Shown here one piece after another: positions 18,966-26,595 of a stretch of 64,000 bases of DNA. The position numbers and the translations under genes were made by a program. The stretch covers positions 310,001 through 374,000 of the forward strand of contig CAWESA010000008.1 in assembly GCA_963811605.1 (NCBI GenBank). The letters run 5' to 3'. The stretch comes from CAVQLX01 sp963811605. Lineage in GTDB: Bacteria > Desulfobacterota > Binatia > DP-6. Each line of letters starts with the position of its first letter. Within the stretch, counting starts at the first letter, position 1. Below the pieces are notes generated by a model. That model worked only from the letters and a program-made list of their open reading frames with translations, had not been told where the DNA came from and ran no database searches.

Positions 18966-19433
18966 TCAGATCGTCCGCCGACCGCGGCTGCGCCGGCCGA
19001 GCCCGATGGGGCGGCCGATGGCACGGGTGCGCGAGCCGCTCAGGCGGCGGAACGGGTGGCGGTGCGGCGCGTGCGGTGCCCCGCTGGCGCGGCAGACGTC
19101 GCGCCAGCGCCGCAGACCCTGGCGCACGTATCCCGCGTCGAGGCCGAGCACGTCACAGATGTTGCGGAAGCTGCAGGGCCAGCACATGTCGTCCGAGCAC
19201 ATCCACTCGTCGGCTTCCCGGAACAGCCGGCGGCCGCGGCGACCGGGGTCGGTCGCGTAGCGCTGGAAGGTGACGACCGCCTCCTCGAGCACGGCGAGCA
19301 GCAGGCGCTTCTCCGGCACGACGGACGCATCCGGCAACGGGTTGCCGTAGAGCTGGATGGGCAGGATGGTGGCCGGCTCGAGGTCGATGCCACCGCCGCC
19401 GCCCTCGCGGCCGCGGCTACGAGGAGCGTCCAT
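18966..19433 (-). CDS. Conserved hypothetical protein with WPCSF-type motif
   Basis: 155 aa from the ATG at 19433. Core: 'LLLAVLEEAVVTFQRYA' helix, 'RRLFREADEWMCSDDMCWP', 'CSFRNICDVLGLDAGYVRQG'. I remember similar short proteins with an 'EWi.SDD..WpFSF.nIC..LGlDp.y.R.gL.rW' core in many deltaproteobacteria-like genomes, without assigned function; the helical pattern could be DNA-binding. Arg-rich C-terminus ('LGRRSRGRRTI'). Divergent from the B12-binding MerR regulator with a 190-bp shared gap. Confidence 0.75.
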   Translation of the reverse strand: MDAPRSRGREGGGGGIDLEPATILPIQLYGNPLPDASVVPEKRLLLAVLEEAVVTFQRYATDPGRRGRRLFREADEWMCSDDMCWPCSFRNICDVLGLDAGYVRQGLRRWRDVCRASGAPHAPHRHPFRRLSGSRTRAIGRPIGLGRRSRGRRTI

Positions 19434-19623
19434 GGCGATGAGAGCGTTCCATGCTGGTCGACCCCGGTCAAGTTCAACAGCTGTGCAATATCTTGACACA
19501 GCGACACCCTGCCCGTACCCCTCGCGCGGTGAGCTGGCTGTGTGCGAGGACGGCGCAACTCTTGACCGAATCGCGGGTGCGCGGTCTTGTATGTTCTTGC
19601 TCTCACGCCTAGGGACACGCGAC

Positions 19624-20583
19624 GTGGCCGATCGTCGACCAGGAGACCTGCGGGCCGACGAGGCGCCGGCGCGCGACTCACCCTCGTCCAGCGGCATGCT
19701 GACGATCGGTGCGCTGTCGCGCGCCACCTCGATCGCGGTCGAGACGCTGCGCACGTGGGAGCGTCGCTACGGCTATCCCGTGCCGGAGCGGAAGGCGTCC
19801 GGCCATCGCGTGTATCCCCTGAGCAGCGTGCCTCGCCTGCGGCGGATCGCCGAGGCCGTGGCCGGCGGCCATCGTGCGAGCCAGGTGGTCGGGGCATCGG
19901 ATGCCGATTTGCGCGCGCTGCTCGGCACCGTCCGTGCCACGCCCGTCCACGCCCCCCGCGCGGGCGAGTCGGTCGAGGATGAGCTCCTCGAGGCGGTGCG
20001 GACGTTCGACACCGGACGGCTCACGCGGCGACTCCTGGCCGAGTGGGGACGTCGCGGCCCGCTCGAGTTCCTCACCACCTGCGTCGCGCCGGCCGTGCAC
20101 GCGGTCGGCACGGCCTGGGCGGAGGGCCGGCTCGAGGTCCGCCACGAGCATTTCCTGTCGGAACGGGTGAGCGACCTGCTGCGCGCGCTCCGCCTTCCTT
20201 ACGAGGAGCGTGCCGCGGGCCCGCTGGTGATCCTCACCTCCCTCCCCGGCGAATTGCACTCGCTCGGCCTGCACATGGCGGCGCTCGTGCTCGCGGTGAA
20301 CCGATGTCGCGTCTTGGTGCTGGGCACGGAGATGCCGCTCGCCGAGCTCGCGACGCTGGCGCGCGACCTGCGGACGCGCGCCGTCGGCATCAGCGTCTCG
20401 ACGGCGACCGCCGGATCGATCACGCTGCGCCGCCTCCGCGCCCTGCGCACGCTCCTGCCCCGGCGGACGGCGCTCCTGGTCGGCGGGGACGGCGCGCCGC
20501 GGGCCGACGCCGCCATCACGCGCCTGTCGTCGCTGCCGGAGCTCGACGCCTGGGCCCGGCGGGCGTCCGCGCGCGCCGGCTAG
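19624..20583 (+). CDS. MerR-family regulator with B12-binding domain (CarH/LitR-like photoreceptor)
   Basis: 319 aa from the GTG at 19624 (AGGGA 8 bp upstream); an ATG at 19696 begins exactly at the MerR domain ('MLTIGALSRATSIAVETLRT') and is also possible. Domains: MerR winged helix (residues ~25-95), a helical bundle, and a C-terminal cobalamin-binding domain. The helical bundle carries W-x9-EH ('WAEGRLEVRHEH'), the motif that caps adenosylcobalamin in the light sensor CarH, and the B12 domain carries ExHxxG ('ELHSLGLHM'). Light- or B12-dependent repression is inferred. No carotenoid genes lie nearby. Confidence 0.88.
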   Translation: MADRRPGDLRADEAPARDSPSSSGMLTIGALSRATSIAVETLRTWERRYGYPVPERKASGHRVYPLSSVPRLRRIAEAVAGGHRASQVVGASDADLRALLGTVRATPVHAPRAGESVEDELLEAVRTFDTGRLTRRLLAEWGRRGPLEFLTTCVAPAVHAVGTAWAEGRLEVRHEHFLSERVSDLLRALRLPYEERAAGPLVILTSLPGELHSLGLHMAALVLAVNRCRVLVLGTEMPLAELATLARDLRTRAVGISVSTATAGSITLRRLRALRTLLPRRTALLVGGDGAPRADAAITRLSSLPELDAWARRASARAG

Positions 20584-20605
20584 GTGTGGTGCGCGTCGCG
20601 GTCGC

Positions 20606-21385
20606 TCAGTCGAAGAAGTGACCGCCGTTGACGTCGAGGCTCTGGCCGGTGATCGCGCGCGCCAGGTCGGAGGCGAAGAAGACGACCGCTTCCGCGACCT
20701 CGGCCGAGTCCGGAATGTGACGCAGCGCGGTCCGTCCGGTGACGTCGGCGTGCACGGCCTCGTAGGGCACGCCGCGCTCCGTCGCGAGGCGGCGGAAGTA
20801 GGCCTCCATCTTGTCGCTCCAGATGTAGCCGGGGACCACCGAGTTGACGCGGATGCCGTCGGCCCCGAGCTCCTTGGCGAGCGTGCGAGCGGTGGTGAGA
20901 AGCGCACCCTTCGACGCGGCGTAGCCGCCCATCAGGGGCTCGATGACCCGGATCGACATCGAGTTGACGAAGACGATCGAGCCCCGCCGCTGCGCCTTCA
21001 TCAGCGGGACGACGAGCTGCGTGAGGCGGAGCGCCCCGAAGAGGTTGACCTCGAAGATGCGCCGCCAGTCGTCCAGATCGGCCTGCTCGACGAGCCCGAC
21101 GGGGTTGCTCAGGAAGGCGTTGTGCACGAGGACGTCGATCCGTCCGAACTGGGCGCGCGCGGCGTCGACCAGGCGCGCGCAGTCGTCGGGCCTGGTGACG
21201 TCGGTGGGCACGGCGAGCGCGCGCCGGCCCCGCTGGCGGACCGCGGCGGCCGTCTCCTCGAGCACGGCGGCGGAGCGGGCGGCGAGGACCACGTCGGCTC
21301 CTTCGCGCGCGCACCCGAGCGCGATCTCGGCGCCGAGCCCGGGACCGATGCCGGAGACGAGTACGATGCGGTCGGTCAGCAGCAT
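20606..21385 (-). CDS. SDR-family NAD(P)-dependent oxidoreductase
   Basis: 259 aa, classical short-chain dehydrogenase. Seen: cofactor loop 'VSGIGPGLGAEIAL' (a variant of TGxxxGxG), 'VLVHNAFLSNP' (NAG-type strand), catalytic Ser 'SIVFVNSMS', Tyr-Lys in 'GGYAASKGALLTTARTL' and C-terminal 'ITGQSLDVNGGHFFD'. ATG is 2 bp after the TGA of the LLM gene with GAGG overlapping, so it is the third cistron of a coupled operon. It probably oxidises or reduces an alcohol/ketone made by the two LLM enzymes. Confidence 0.92.
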   Translation of the reverse strand: MLLTDRIVLVSGIGPGLGAEIALGCAREGADVVLAARSAAVLEETAAAVRQRGRRALAVPTDVTRPDDCARLVDAARAQFGRIDVLVHNAFLSNPVGLVEQADLDDWRRIFEVNLFGALRLTQLVVPLMKAQRRGSIVFVNSMSIRVIEPLMGGYAASKGALLTTARTLAKELGADGIRVNSVVPGYIWSDKMEAYFRRLATERGVPYEAVHADVTGRTALRHIPDSAEVAEAVVFFASDLARAITGQSLDVNGGHFFD

Positions 21386-21387
21386 GG

Positions 21388-22344
21388 TCACCTCGGCAGG
21401 AGCGGCATGACGTCGGTCGCGAAGGCCTCGATCTGATCGACCAGCTCGTCGCACGAGCGCGAGCGGAAGCGCACGCCGCAGTGCGAGACCCCGAGCGCGT
21501 GGAGCTCGCGCAGCGAAGCGGCGATGGCCTCGGGCGCGCCCGACCGCGAGTTCGGCCCCAGGTCGAACGACGGCGTCCCGACGTGGAGCCACTCGCTGTT
21601 GGCCCCGATCTCGATCGGCACGTCTCCGCGCACGCGACGTCGATGCTCGCGGATGGCGGCGATCTGCGCCGGCAGCGTGTCGCGGAACGTTCCCTGTGGC
21701 AGCCAGCCGTCGCCGCGGGCGGCTGCCCGGCGCAGCGCCGCCGCCGTGCTCCCCCCGACCCAGATCGGCGGCCTGGGCCGCTGCACCGGCCGCGGCCGCA
21801 GCCCCAGGTCGTGCACCTGCCAGATGCGGCCATCGTGGTCGGGAAACTCGTCGCGCAGCGCGGCCGCCACGATGTCGATCGCGTCGTCGAGCAGCGCGCC
21901 GCGCCGCCCGAAGTCCACCCCGAGGGCGGCGAACTCGGCCTCCAGGTGGCCGGCGCCCACCCCGAGGATCACGCGGCCTCCCGACAGGGCGTCGAGGGTG
22001 GCGAACGCCTTCGCGGTCTGCAGCGGGTGGCGATACGCCGCCACGTACACGTACGACAGCAGGCGCACGGCGCGGGTGGACGCGGCCAGCCAGCCCAGCG
22101 TGGCGATCGGGTCGTACCACGTGGTGGACATCGCGGCCGCATGCGAGCGCGGGATGGCGACGTGGTCACACACCGCGAGGTAGAAGAATCCCGCCCGCTC
22201 GCAGGCCTGCGCCACCCGCAGCAGCTCCGCGGGGCCCGCCGCCGCCTCCCAGGGCGCCGCGAAGACGGTGCTCTGGGCCGCCACCGGCAGCTGCATGCCG
22301 ATGGCGAGCCGGCCCGGCGGCACGACCTGGACGGCGTCGATCAC
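21388..22344 (-). CDS. LLM-class flavin-dependent oxidoreductase
   Basis: 318 aa from a GTG at 22344 whose GTGA overlaps the stop of the preceding gene. Luciferase-like barrel: 'ERAGFFYLAVCDHVAIPRS', 'YRHPLQTAKAFATLDALSGG', 'VILGVGAGHLEAEF', 'PPIWVGGSTAAALRRAA'. This pattern is typical of the F420-dependent subgroup (TIGR03619-like), by recollection. Translationally coupled to the LLM gene upstream and the SDR gene downstream. Confidence 0.9.
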   Translation of the reverse strand: MIDAVQVVPPGRLAIGMQLPVAAQSTVFAAPWEAAAGPAELLRVAQACERAGFFYLAVCDHVAIPRSHAAAMSTTWYDPIATLGWLAASTRAVRLLSYVYVAAYRHPLQTAKAFATLDALSGGRVILGVGAGHLEAEFAALGVDFGRRGALLDDAIDIVAAALRDEFPDHDGRIWQVHDLGLRPRPVQRPRPPIWVGGSTAAALRRAAARGDGWLPQGTFRDTLPAQIAAIREHRRRVRGDVPIEIGANSEWLHVGTPSFDLGPNSRSGAPEAIAASLRELHALGVSHCGVRFRSRSCDELVDQIEAFATDVMPLLPR

Positions 22345-23477
22345 CGGCCGTTCCCGGCGGCGCCGCGTTCCCGCATGCGTACCGTGCGATGCACGGGGTC
22401 GTGGTCGAAGCGCGGGATGACGTGCCGGCCGAACAGCTCGACGGAGCGCAACGCCATCTCCTGCGGTTGCGTCGACGCGAGGACGCCGAAGATGATCTGG
22501 TCGCAGCCGACGTCGGCATACTGCTGCACGGCGCGGGCGCATTCGTCAGGATCGCCCACGATGCGCTGTCCGGTGGCGATGCGCTCGTCGAGCTGCGCCG
22601 CGGTGGGCTCCGGGATGAGCTGCGGCCACGGCGGAACCCCGGCGGGCCGGGGAAACGTGTCGAGGTACCGGAAGACGAGACTCGTGTGGTAGCCGCTGCC
22701 CATGTGCATCGCGACCTGGCGCGCCGCCTTGCCGTCCTCGAGGCACACCAGCGCGGTGACGCAGGCCACGTTGTCGTTGACGTAGTCGCCGACCGGCTCG
22801 GCGTGCCGGATGGCGTCCTTGTAGATCGCGATGAGCGGCGCGAAGTCCTGCGGCGTCCCGAGGCTGAAGCAGAGCGCGCCGAGGCCCAGGCGCCCGGCCT
22901 TCTCGAACGTGGACGGGCTGCCGCAGGCCACCCAGATCGGCGGATGGGGCTTCGTGTACGGCTTCGGCAGGACGTTGCGCTCGGGCATCGAGAAGAAGCG
23001 GCCCTGGTACGAGTATCGCGTCTCCTTCCACATGCGCAGGATCTGCGGCAGGGACTCGTCGTACATGGCGCGCGTGGTCTCGCCGTCGGGAATCCCGAAC
23101 CCCTTGAACTCCGTGGACGACGATCCGCGCCCGGTGCCGAACTCGAAGCGGCCCTCGCTCAGGTGATCGAGCATCGCGACGCGCTCCGCGATGCGCGCGG
23201 GATGATTCACCGGCGGGGTGATGTTGTAGATCGCCGAGCCGATGTGGATGCGCGTCGTGCGAGCGGCGACGTAGGGCAGGAAGATCTCCGACGCGGAGAT
23301 GTGCGAGTACTCCTCGAGGAAGTGATGCTCGACCGACCAGACGTACTTCCATCCGGCGCGATCGCACGCTTCCGCCAGCTCGAGCTCGCGCATCAGCCGG
23401 ACATGCTCGGCGCCGGCCGGATCGGCGTCGACCTCGTGCCGGGGGACGTGGGCCTGGACGAAGAGACCGAACTCCAT
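22341..23477 (-). CDS. LLM-class flavin-dependent monooxygenase
   Basis: 378 aa, bacterial luciferase family: 'MEFGLFVQAHVPRHEVDA', 'CDRAGWKYVWSVEHHFLEEY', 'NHPARIAERVAMLDHLSEGR', 'FEFGTGRGSSSTEF', 'PPIWVACGSPSTFEKAG'. The 'SVEHHF' motif is typical of FMN-dependent alkanal-monooxygenase-like enzymes. First cistron of the LLM-LLM-SDR operon. A two-step oxidation of a hydrophobic substrate is inferred from the set. Confidence 0.92.
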   Translation of the reverse strand: MEFGLFVQAHVPRHEVDADPAGAEHVRLMRELELAEACDRAGWKYVWSVEHHFLEEYSHISASEIFLPYVAARTTRIHIGSAIYNITPPVNHPARIAERVAMLDHLSEGRFEFGTGRGSSSTEFKGFGIPDGETTRAMYDESLPQILRMWKETRYSYQGRFFSMPERNVLPKPYTKPHPPIWVACGSPSTFEKAGRLGLGALCFSLGTPQDFAPLIAIYKDAIRHAEPVGDYVNDNVACVTALVCLEDGKAARQVAMHMGSGYHTSLVFRYLDTFPRPAGVPPWPQLIPEPTAAQLDERIATGQRIVGDPDECARAVQQYADVGCDQIIFGVLASTQPQEMALRSVELFGRHVIPRFDHDPVHRTVRMRERGAAGNGR

Positions 23478-23561
23478 CAGCCCGCAGGCTGTACCAACTC
23501 GCGCGGCGTGCTGACAAGCCGCGGGCCCTGTGAGGACGCGGATCGTGCCCGGGCGAACGCC

Positions 23562-24266
23562 CTAGCGCTGCGCGGTGCGCACCCCGTCGCAGCGCAGGAA
23601 GTGCGATTCCTGCAACCACTCCGGATCCGGATAGTACGCGAACACCGCGCTGCCGCCCTTGATCGTGTCGATGATCGAGCGCGCCGCGGAGCGCTGCACC
23701 GCCGGACAGCCGTGGCTGCGACCGAGACGGCCGAGCTCCGGGATCACCGAGGGATTGACGTAGTCTGCTCCGTGCACGACGATCTTGCGCTCCATCGCGC
23801 GGTCGTTCACGCCGGGCTCGAGCCCCGTGAGCCGCAGCGAGTAGCCGCTGCCGCCCTGGTACGTGCCTTCGGTGCGGAACAACCCCAGGCTCGACTGGTT
23901 GGAGTTGACGCGATTGGAGAACGCGACGGCGTTGTTGCCGCCGCTGCCTTCCCCGTGCGCCACCAGCTCGTGCTGCAGCACGCGACGGTTCATCATGTCG
24001 ATGACCCATAGCCGTCGCTCGGTGGACGGCAGCGAGTAGTCGATCACCGTCAGGATCGGCGTCGCGAACTCGCCGCTCGCCGCGCCGCATCGCCACGCGC
24101 GCTCCGCGAGGTCCATCACCTCGGGGCGCGGCCACTCGGCACTGCGCGGAGCCACGCTCACGCGAACCTGCCGTCTCACCGTCGGCGCGCAGGCCGTCAC
24201 GGCCACCAGCGCCAGGAGCACTCCAGCACATCGTCCCACCACAGCCACCACCTCCCGCCAGCGCAT
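23562..24266 (-). CDS. Murein L,D-transpeptidase catalytic domain lipoprotein (YkuD-like)
   Basis: 234 aa from 'MRWREVVAVVGRCAGVLLA'. A lipobox-like 'LLALVAVTAC' follows the hydrophobic stretch. The catalytic signature 'LGRLGRSHGCPAVQ' (HGC, active-site Cys) lies near residue 190 and 'KIVVHGADYV' holds the upstream His. Such enzymes form or edit 3-3 cross-links in peptidoglycan from the periplasm. An ATG six codons earlier is possible but lies before the positively charged n-region. Monocistronic. Confidence 0.88.
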   Translation of the reverse strand: MRWREVVAVVGRCAGVLLALVAVTACAPTVRRQVRVSVAPRSAEWPRPEVMDLAERAWRCGAASGEFATPILTVIDYSLPSTERRLWVIDMMNRRVLQHELVAHGEGSGGNNAVAFSNRVNSNQSSLGLFRTEGTYQGGSGYSLRLTGLEPGVNDRAMERKIVVHGADYVNPSVIPELGRLGRSHGCPAVQRSAARSIIDTIKGGSAVFAYYPDPEWLQESHFLRCDGVRTAQR

Positions 24267-24354
24267 GTGGGGCGCCCATATCAAAATTTGCCGGACCTGC
24301 GCCAGAGGCGGCGGATCGCGGTCGCGCGTCCGGTCGACGGCCGCGTGTCAACGG

Positions 24355-24960
24355 TCAGGGCCGGGTCGCGTGCACTGCGGGACGGGCGGCGAGCCGATCC
24401 ACCCAGGCCCGGACCACGGGACGCTCGTCGAGCAGTCCGCCGAGATCGACCAGGTCGAGGGTGGTGACGAACGGCGCGTAGCAGATGTCGGCGAGGGAGT
24501 ACGCCCCGGCCAGCCATTCCCGCCCGCGCAGCCGGTCCGCGAGCACGTCGAGGTGCTCCGAAATATCGTGCCGGCCGCGCGACACCGAGACGTCGTCGGG
24601 CGCGACGTCCGGCGAGAAGCGCGGCAGCATCCACGCCTTCCAGGCTGGCAGGAGATAGTCTCCCGACCACAGCATGAGCTGGCGCGTGATCGCCCGTCCC
24701 TCCGCATCCGCGGGACGCAACGGCTGGGCGGGGTAGCGATCGTCGAGGTACTCCAGGATCGCGAGCGACTCCGCGATCACGAGGCCATCGTCCTCCAGGA
24801 CCGGCACCTGACCGAACGGATTGAGGCGGCGGAACTCGGGCCGTCGTAGCCCGCCCCCCGGCAGGTCGACCTCGACCTCCTCGCAGGCGAGCGCCTTCTC
24901 GCGCAGCGCGATGCGCACGCGCCGGGGGACGACCGAGAACGGATGCCAGTAGAGCTTCAT
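24355..24960 (-). CDS. Glutathione S-transferase family protein
   Basis: 201 aa. N-terminal thioredoxin-like domain 'MKLYWHPFSVVPRRVRIAL' with the family 'NPFGQVPVLEDDGLVIAES' segment (cis-Pro and the Glu-Ser that bind the gamma-glutamyl group), C-terminal all-helical domain including 'YSLADICYAPFV' (N-capping box). Cytosolic conjugation or maleylacetoacetate-isomerase-like role. Starts 3 bp after the GNAT gene stop, in a run of three same-strand genes. Confidence 0.9.
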   Translation of the reverse strand: MKLYWHPFSVVPRRVRIALREKALACEEVEVDLPGGGLRRPEFRRLNPFGQVPVLEDDGLVIAESLAILEYLDDRYPAQPLRPADAEGRAITRQLMLWSGDYLLPAWKAWMLPRFSPDVAPDDVSVSRGRHDISEHLDVLADRLRGREWLAGAYSLADICYAPFVTTLDLVDLGGLLDERPVVRAWVDRLAARPAVHATRP

Positions 24961-24963
24961 CGG

Positions 24964-25383
24964 TCACAACCTCCGCCACAGAAAATGGTGCGTGTGCCCG
25001 GCCGGGTGATCCGGCAGGACGCCAAAGACCTCGTAGCCGAAGCGCTGGTAGAAACGTGGGCCGGCCTGGAAGCTGAAGGTGTCGAGGTACGCGTGGGTGC
25101 AGCCGCGCTCGCGCGCCCGGTCCTCGATGGCCCGGAGCAGCCGGCCGCCCCAGCCCTGCCGCCGGCTGGCCTCGTCGACCCAGAGAAAGTCCACGTGCAG
25201 CCACGATGCCCACGCGTTCCCGATCGCCCCCCCGTGGAGTGCGCCGTCGTCGGCGCGCAGGAAGACGCTCACGGGGAACCAGTCGGGACGAGCGGTGACG
25301 ACGACGTTCCAGTCGTCGAGGCGATCGCGGATCGTCTGCCGATCGCTCTCCGACGCCGGATCCTCGCACGCGATCCGGAGCAT
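24964..25383 (-). CDS. GNAT-family N-acetyltransferase
   Basis: 139 aa from 'MLRIACEDPASESDRQTIRD'. Acetyl-CoA motif A is 'VDEASRRQGWGGRLLRAIED' (R/QxxGxG/A) near residue 70-88; the next segment 'AYLDTFSFQAGPRFYQRFGY' is the standard motif B. Its ATG shares one base with the stop of the gene upstream (TGATG), so it is translationally coupled. Acceptor substrate unknown. Confidence 0.9.
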   Translation of the reverse strand: MLRIACEDPASESDRQTIRDRLDDWNVVVTARPDWFPVSVFLRADDGALHGGAIGNAWASWLHVDFLWVDEASRRQGWGGRLLRAIEDRARERGCTHAYLDTFSFQAGPRFYQRFGYEVFGVLPDHPAGHTHHFLWRRL

Positions 25384-26420
25384 CACCGCGCCACTCCGGC
25401 GCGCGCCTGCGCCGTAGCCACCAGGTCGAGGACACGACGCTGGAGCTCGTCGCCGGCGGCGTGCAGGACGCTGGTGCGGCCGGCCGCCAGGGGGCGATCG
25501 CGGAGGAACCGTCCCGCGAAGTCCACCGAGACGCCACCGGCGCCCGCGACCAGCGCCACCGACGGGATCAGATTGGGCACGTTCTCGTTCACGACCAGGA
25601 AGGCCGCGCCCTGGGATTCGATCCACACCGGCGCATCACGCCACCCGAACAGCACGCGTCCGAGGGCGCTCAGGTTCGCGTACTGCCGGAGCACGTCGAA
25701 TGCGCCGCCGTCGTGGCGATTCGTCAGCAGGCGGTAGAGCTCGACACCGACCGCGTCGTCGCCGGGGCGGCGCGTGTCGAGGTCGTAGGCCTGGAAGACG
25801 TCGAGGTACGCCCACAGCTGGCCGAGATCGGTGCGCGTGGTCGTGAAGACGCGGCGCCACGGCTCCTCGGTGGTCTCCCAGGTGGCGAGGCCGCCGGCCG
25901 AGGGAAGCGTGACCAGATCCTGCGGGTAGGCGCGGTGGCGCGTGGGGTTGCCGTCGACGACGACGGCGACGACGAAATCGCCGAAGGTCAGGTCCGCCAG
26001 CGTGCGCTCGGTCGGGAGCGTGCAGGCGAAACCCGCGGCCCAGCCCCCGTCGTTGGCGAGACAGACCCGCTCCGCGTGCCGTGCGCCGAGCCCGGCGACC
26101 TTCACGGTGCCGTCGATCGCGTCGAGCGTGGCCCAGATCCTGCGCGTCCCGTGGCCGACGCGGTGGGTGGTGCCCTCCACGGGATCGACCAGCAGCTCGA
26201 CGGCGCAGTCGAGCCCTCGCGACAGGCGCTCGAGCTGGCCGAGCGCGACCGCCTCGGCCGCGGCATCGACGCGGCGCGCACCGTAACCGCCGTGCGGCTT
26301 GAGCAGCGGCCGGCACGGCTCGGCGCGCTCGCGTGGGTCCATGGCGTGGACCAGCGCCCGCAGCTCGCGGCCGGCGGCGAGGGCCGCGGCCGCGCACGCC
26401 CGGGGAACGGCGTCATCCAT
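25383..26420 (-). CDS. Inositol-monophosphatase-like protein
   Basis: 345 aa. A phosphatase motif is suggested by 'DAIDGTVKVAG' (IMPase family has DPxDGT; the Pro is replaced by Ala here) and by an earlier 'LVDPVEGTTHRVG' acidic motif. The C-terminal part contains 'GAGGVSVDFAGRFLRDRP', resembling the G(G)xxxD..G segment of the family. Overall length and order differ from housekeeping IMPases, so function is uncertain. It heads a unit with GNAT and GST genes, and is divergent from the acyl-CoA ligase. Confidence 0.65.
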   Translation of the reverse strand: MDDAVPRACAAAALAAGRELRALVHAMDPRERAEPCRPLLKPHGGYGARRVDAAAEAVALGQLERLSRGLDCAVELLVDPVEGTTHRVGHGTRRIWATLDAIDGTVKVAGLGARHAERVCLANDGGWAAGFACTLPTERTLADLTFGDFVVAVVVDGNPTRHRAYPQDLVTLPSAGGLATWETTEEPWRRVFTTTRTDLGQLWAYLDVFQAYDLDTRRPGDDAVGVELYRLLTNRHDGGAFDVLRQYANLSALGRVLFGWRDAPVWIESQGAAFLVVNENVPNLIPSVALVAGAGGVSVDFAGRFLRDRPLAAGRTSVLHAAGDELQRRVLDLVATAQARAGVAR

Positions 26421-26537
26421 GGGTCGGGACGTAGCACGACGGCCCCCGGGATGTCGTCGCGCGGCCGGGTGGGCTCAGGACGCCGCAGCTGCCGCAGGCA
26501 CACGCGGCGTTCATATGACGCTCGTGGCATATGGGCA

Positions 26538-26554
26538 CGCACGCCGGGCGTGCG
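26538..26554. promoter_or_regulatory. Palindrome in divergent promoter region
   Basis: CGCACGC-CGG-GCGTGCG, a perfect 7-3-7 palindrome in the 175-bp gap between the IMPase-like gene and the acyl-CoA ligase, 42 bp before the ligase start. It may be an operator; GC-rich sequence raises the chance of coincidence. Confidence 0.35.
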
Positions 26555-26595
26555 CCGGTCTTGCTCGCCGCGGCGGCCCGGAGTAGTCGCCCCGC

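Noticed and set aside
26512..26533. Two CATATG hexamers 16 bp apart as an operator
   Set aside because: Hexamers alone are too short to support; the 7-3-7 palindrome next to them is the better candidate.
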